From an uncultured Eubacteriales bacterium (GTDB lineage Bacteria; Bacillota; Clostridia; Oscillospirales; Butyricicoccaceae): a DNA stretch of 29,656 bases. A program made the position numbers and the translations under genes. The stretch covers positions 1 through 29,656 of the forward strand of contig CAJTUM010000025.1 of assembly GCA_910579575.1 (NCBI GenBank). The letters are read 5' to 3'. Under the pieces are notes generated by a model. The model was not told the origin of the DNA. It searched no databases and saw only the letters and a program-made list of their open reading frames with translations. This document shows positions 29,277-29,656 of the stretch, one piece after another. The stretch's first letter is position 1. The number at the start of each line of letters is the position of its first letter.

Positions 29277-29323
29277 AAAAGAGCGTGATTGCGGATCATA
29301 GTGTCGCAATGGCGCTCTTTTTT
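29277..29323 (+). terminator. Leader terminator / attenuator before the YitT gene
   Basis: AAAAGAGCG and ATTGCG (29277-29285, 29288-29293) pair with CGCAAT and CGCTCTTTT (29305-29310, 29313-29321), with TG/GG in an internal loop, ending in a six-T tract. It lies between the promoter and the ATG at 29364. Most transcripts should stop here unless something prevents it. Confidence 0.75.
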
Positions 29324-29363
29324 CGCATTTTAAGAGAAACAAGCGGAAAGGGGATTTTTGGCT

Positions 29364-29656
29364 ATGAAACAGCTGACGAACAAACGGGCTTGGACGGATT
29401 TTTTGGCAGAAACATTGGGCGGGGCGCTGATCGCCCTGGGCATTTATAATTTCGCGGTGGAGGCGGCTTTTCCCATGACGGGCTTTTCCGGCGTTTCCAT
29501 CATCCTATATCAGCTGTTTGATTTGCCAATTGGCTTTACGACTGTGTTGCTCAATATTCCCGTGGCGATTTTGTGCTATAAATTGCTGGGCAAAGGGTTC
29601 TTTTTCCGCTCTCTTCGGTGTATGCTGGTATCCTCTGCCCTGATCGATTACGCGGC
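29364..29656 (+). CDS. YitT/DUF161-family membrane protein, N-terminal part
   Basis: The first 97 residues; the gene runs off the window. AAAGGGGA at 29347-29353 precedes the ATG. The start resembles YitT-family integral membrane proteins: LGGALIALGIYNFAVEAAFP, then MTGFSGVSIILYQLFDLPIG, FTTVLLNIPVAILCYKLLG, and FFFRSLRCMLVSSALIDY. Three hydrophobic helices are seen. The family has several membrane helices and a C-terminal soluble domain, and no settled function. Expression appears to depend on read-through of the leader terminator at 29277-29323. Confidence 0.87.
   Translation, partial: MKQLTNKRAWTDFLAETLGGALIALGIYNFAVEAAFPMTGFSGVSIILYQLFDLPIGFTTVLLNIPVAILCYKLLGKGFFFRSLRCMLVSSALIDYA

Overview
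The window looks like a chromosomal stretch from a GC-rich, spore-forming, Gram-positive gut-type Clostridium, perhaps Oscillospiraceae-like (inference). Evidence: an S-layer-homology wall protein, LTA-synthase-type sulfatases, an ECF-type thiamine S component, MerR/TipAS regulation, a DUF1846 protein, a collagen-like protein with a sigma-K-like promoter, and strong AGGAGG-type ribosome binding sites with sigma-A promoters. No rRNA, tRNA, CRISPR array, IS transposase or phage module was seen.

Layout. 1-285: C-terminus of an SLH-domain protein, then a terminator, a MITE-like inverted-repeat element and a second terminator. 716-6101 (minus): a C5-cytosine methyltransferase, a DUF4928-like putative restriction enzyme and a Vsr endonuclease in one tight cassette, followed by a solute-binding lipoprotein and a chemoreceptor with no ABC permease nearby. 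6228-10547 (plus): ZIP metal transporter, an Imm1-like protein of lower GC, a pentapeptide-repeat protein, DUF1846, and a small unknown protein behind a very structured leader. 10594-11935: a 46-residue minus-strand protein, a collagen-like minus-strand gene and a short plus-strand ORF. 11993-15091: a chemoreceptor whose external domain carries a CZB-type zinc motif, a small membrane protein and a nucleoside phosphorylase.

15243-16917 is a textbook thiamine unit: consensus promoter, TPP riboswitch, ThiT, and a TatD-family hydrolase only 4 nt behind it. Two unrelated GNAT acetyltransferases converge at 17161-18214. 18231-25757 holds two LtaS-like sulfatases transcribed away from one intergenic region; the plus-strand one lies in a five-gene unit with DUF2461, a nitrilase-family amidase, a threonine-aldolase-like enzyme and a HAD phosphatase.

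25806-29656 is a drug-response-type region: MerR regulator divergent from a MATE exporter, a pseudogene with one in-frame TAG, a MerR-TipAS regulator whose own promoter has a 19-bp spacer containing a perfect palindrome, and the start of a YitT-family membrane protein behind a leader terminator.

The observations most worth following are the MTase/DUF4928/Vsr cassette, the orphan binding-protein/chemoreceptor pair, the external CZB chemoreceptor, TatD in a TPP-riboswitch unit, the structured leader at 9945-10085, and the probable attenuator before the YitT gene.
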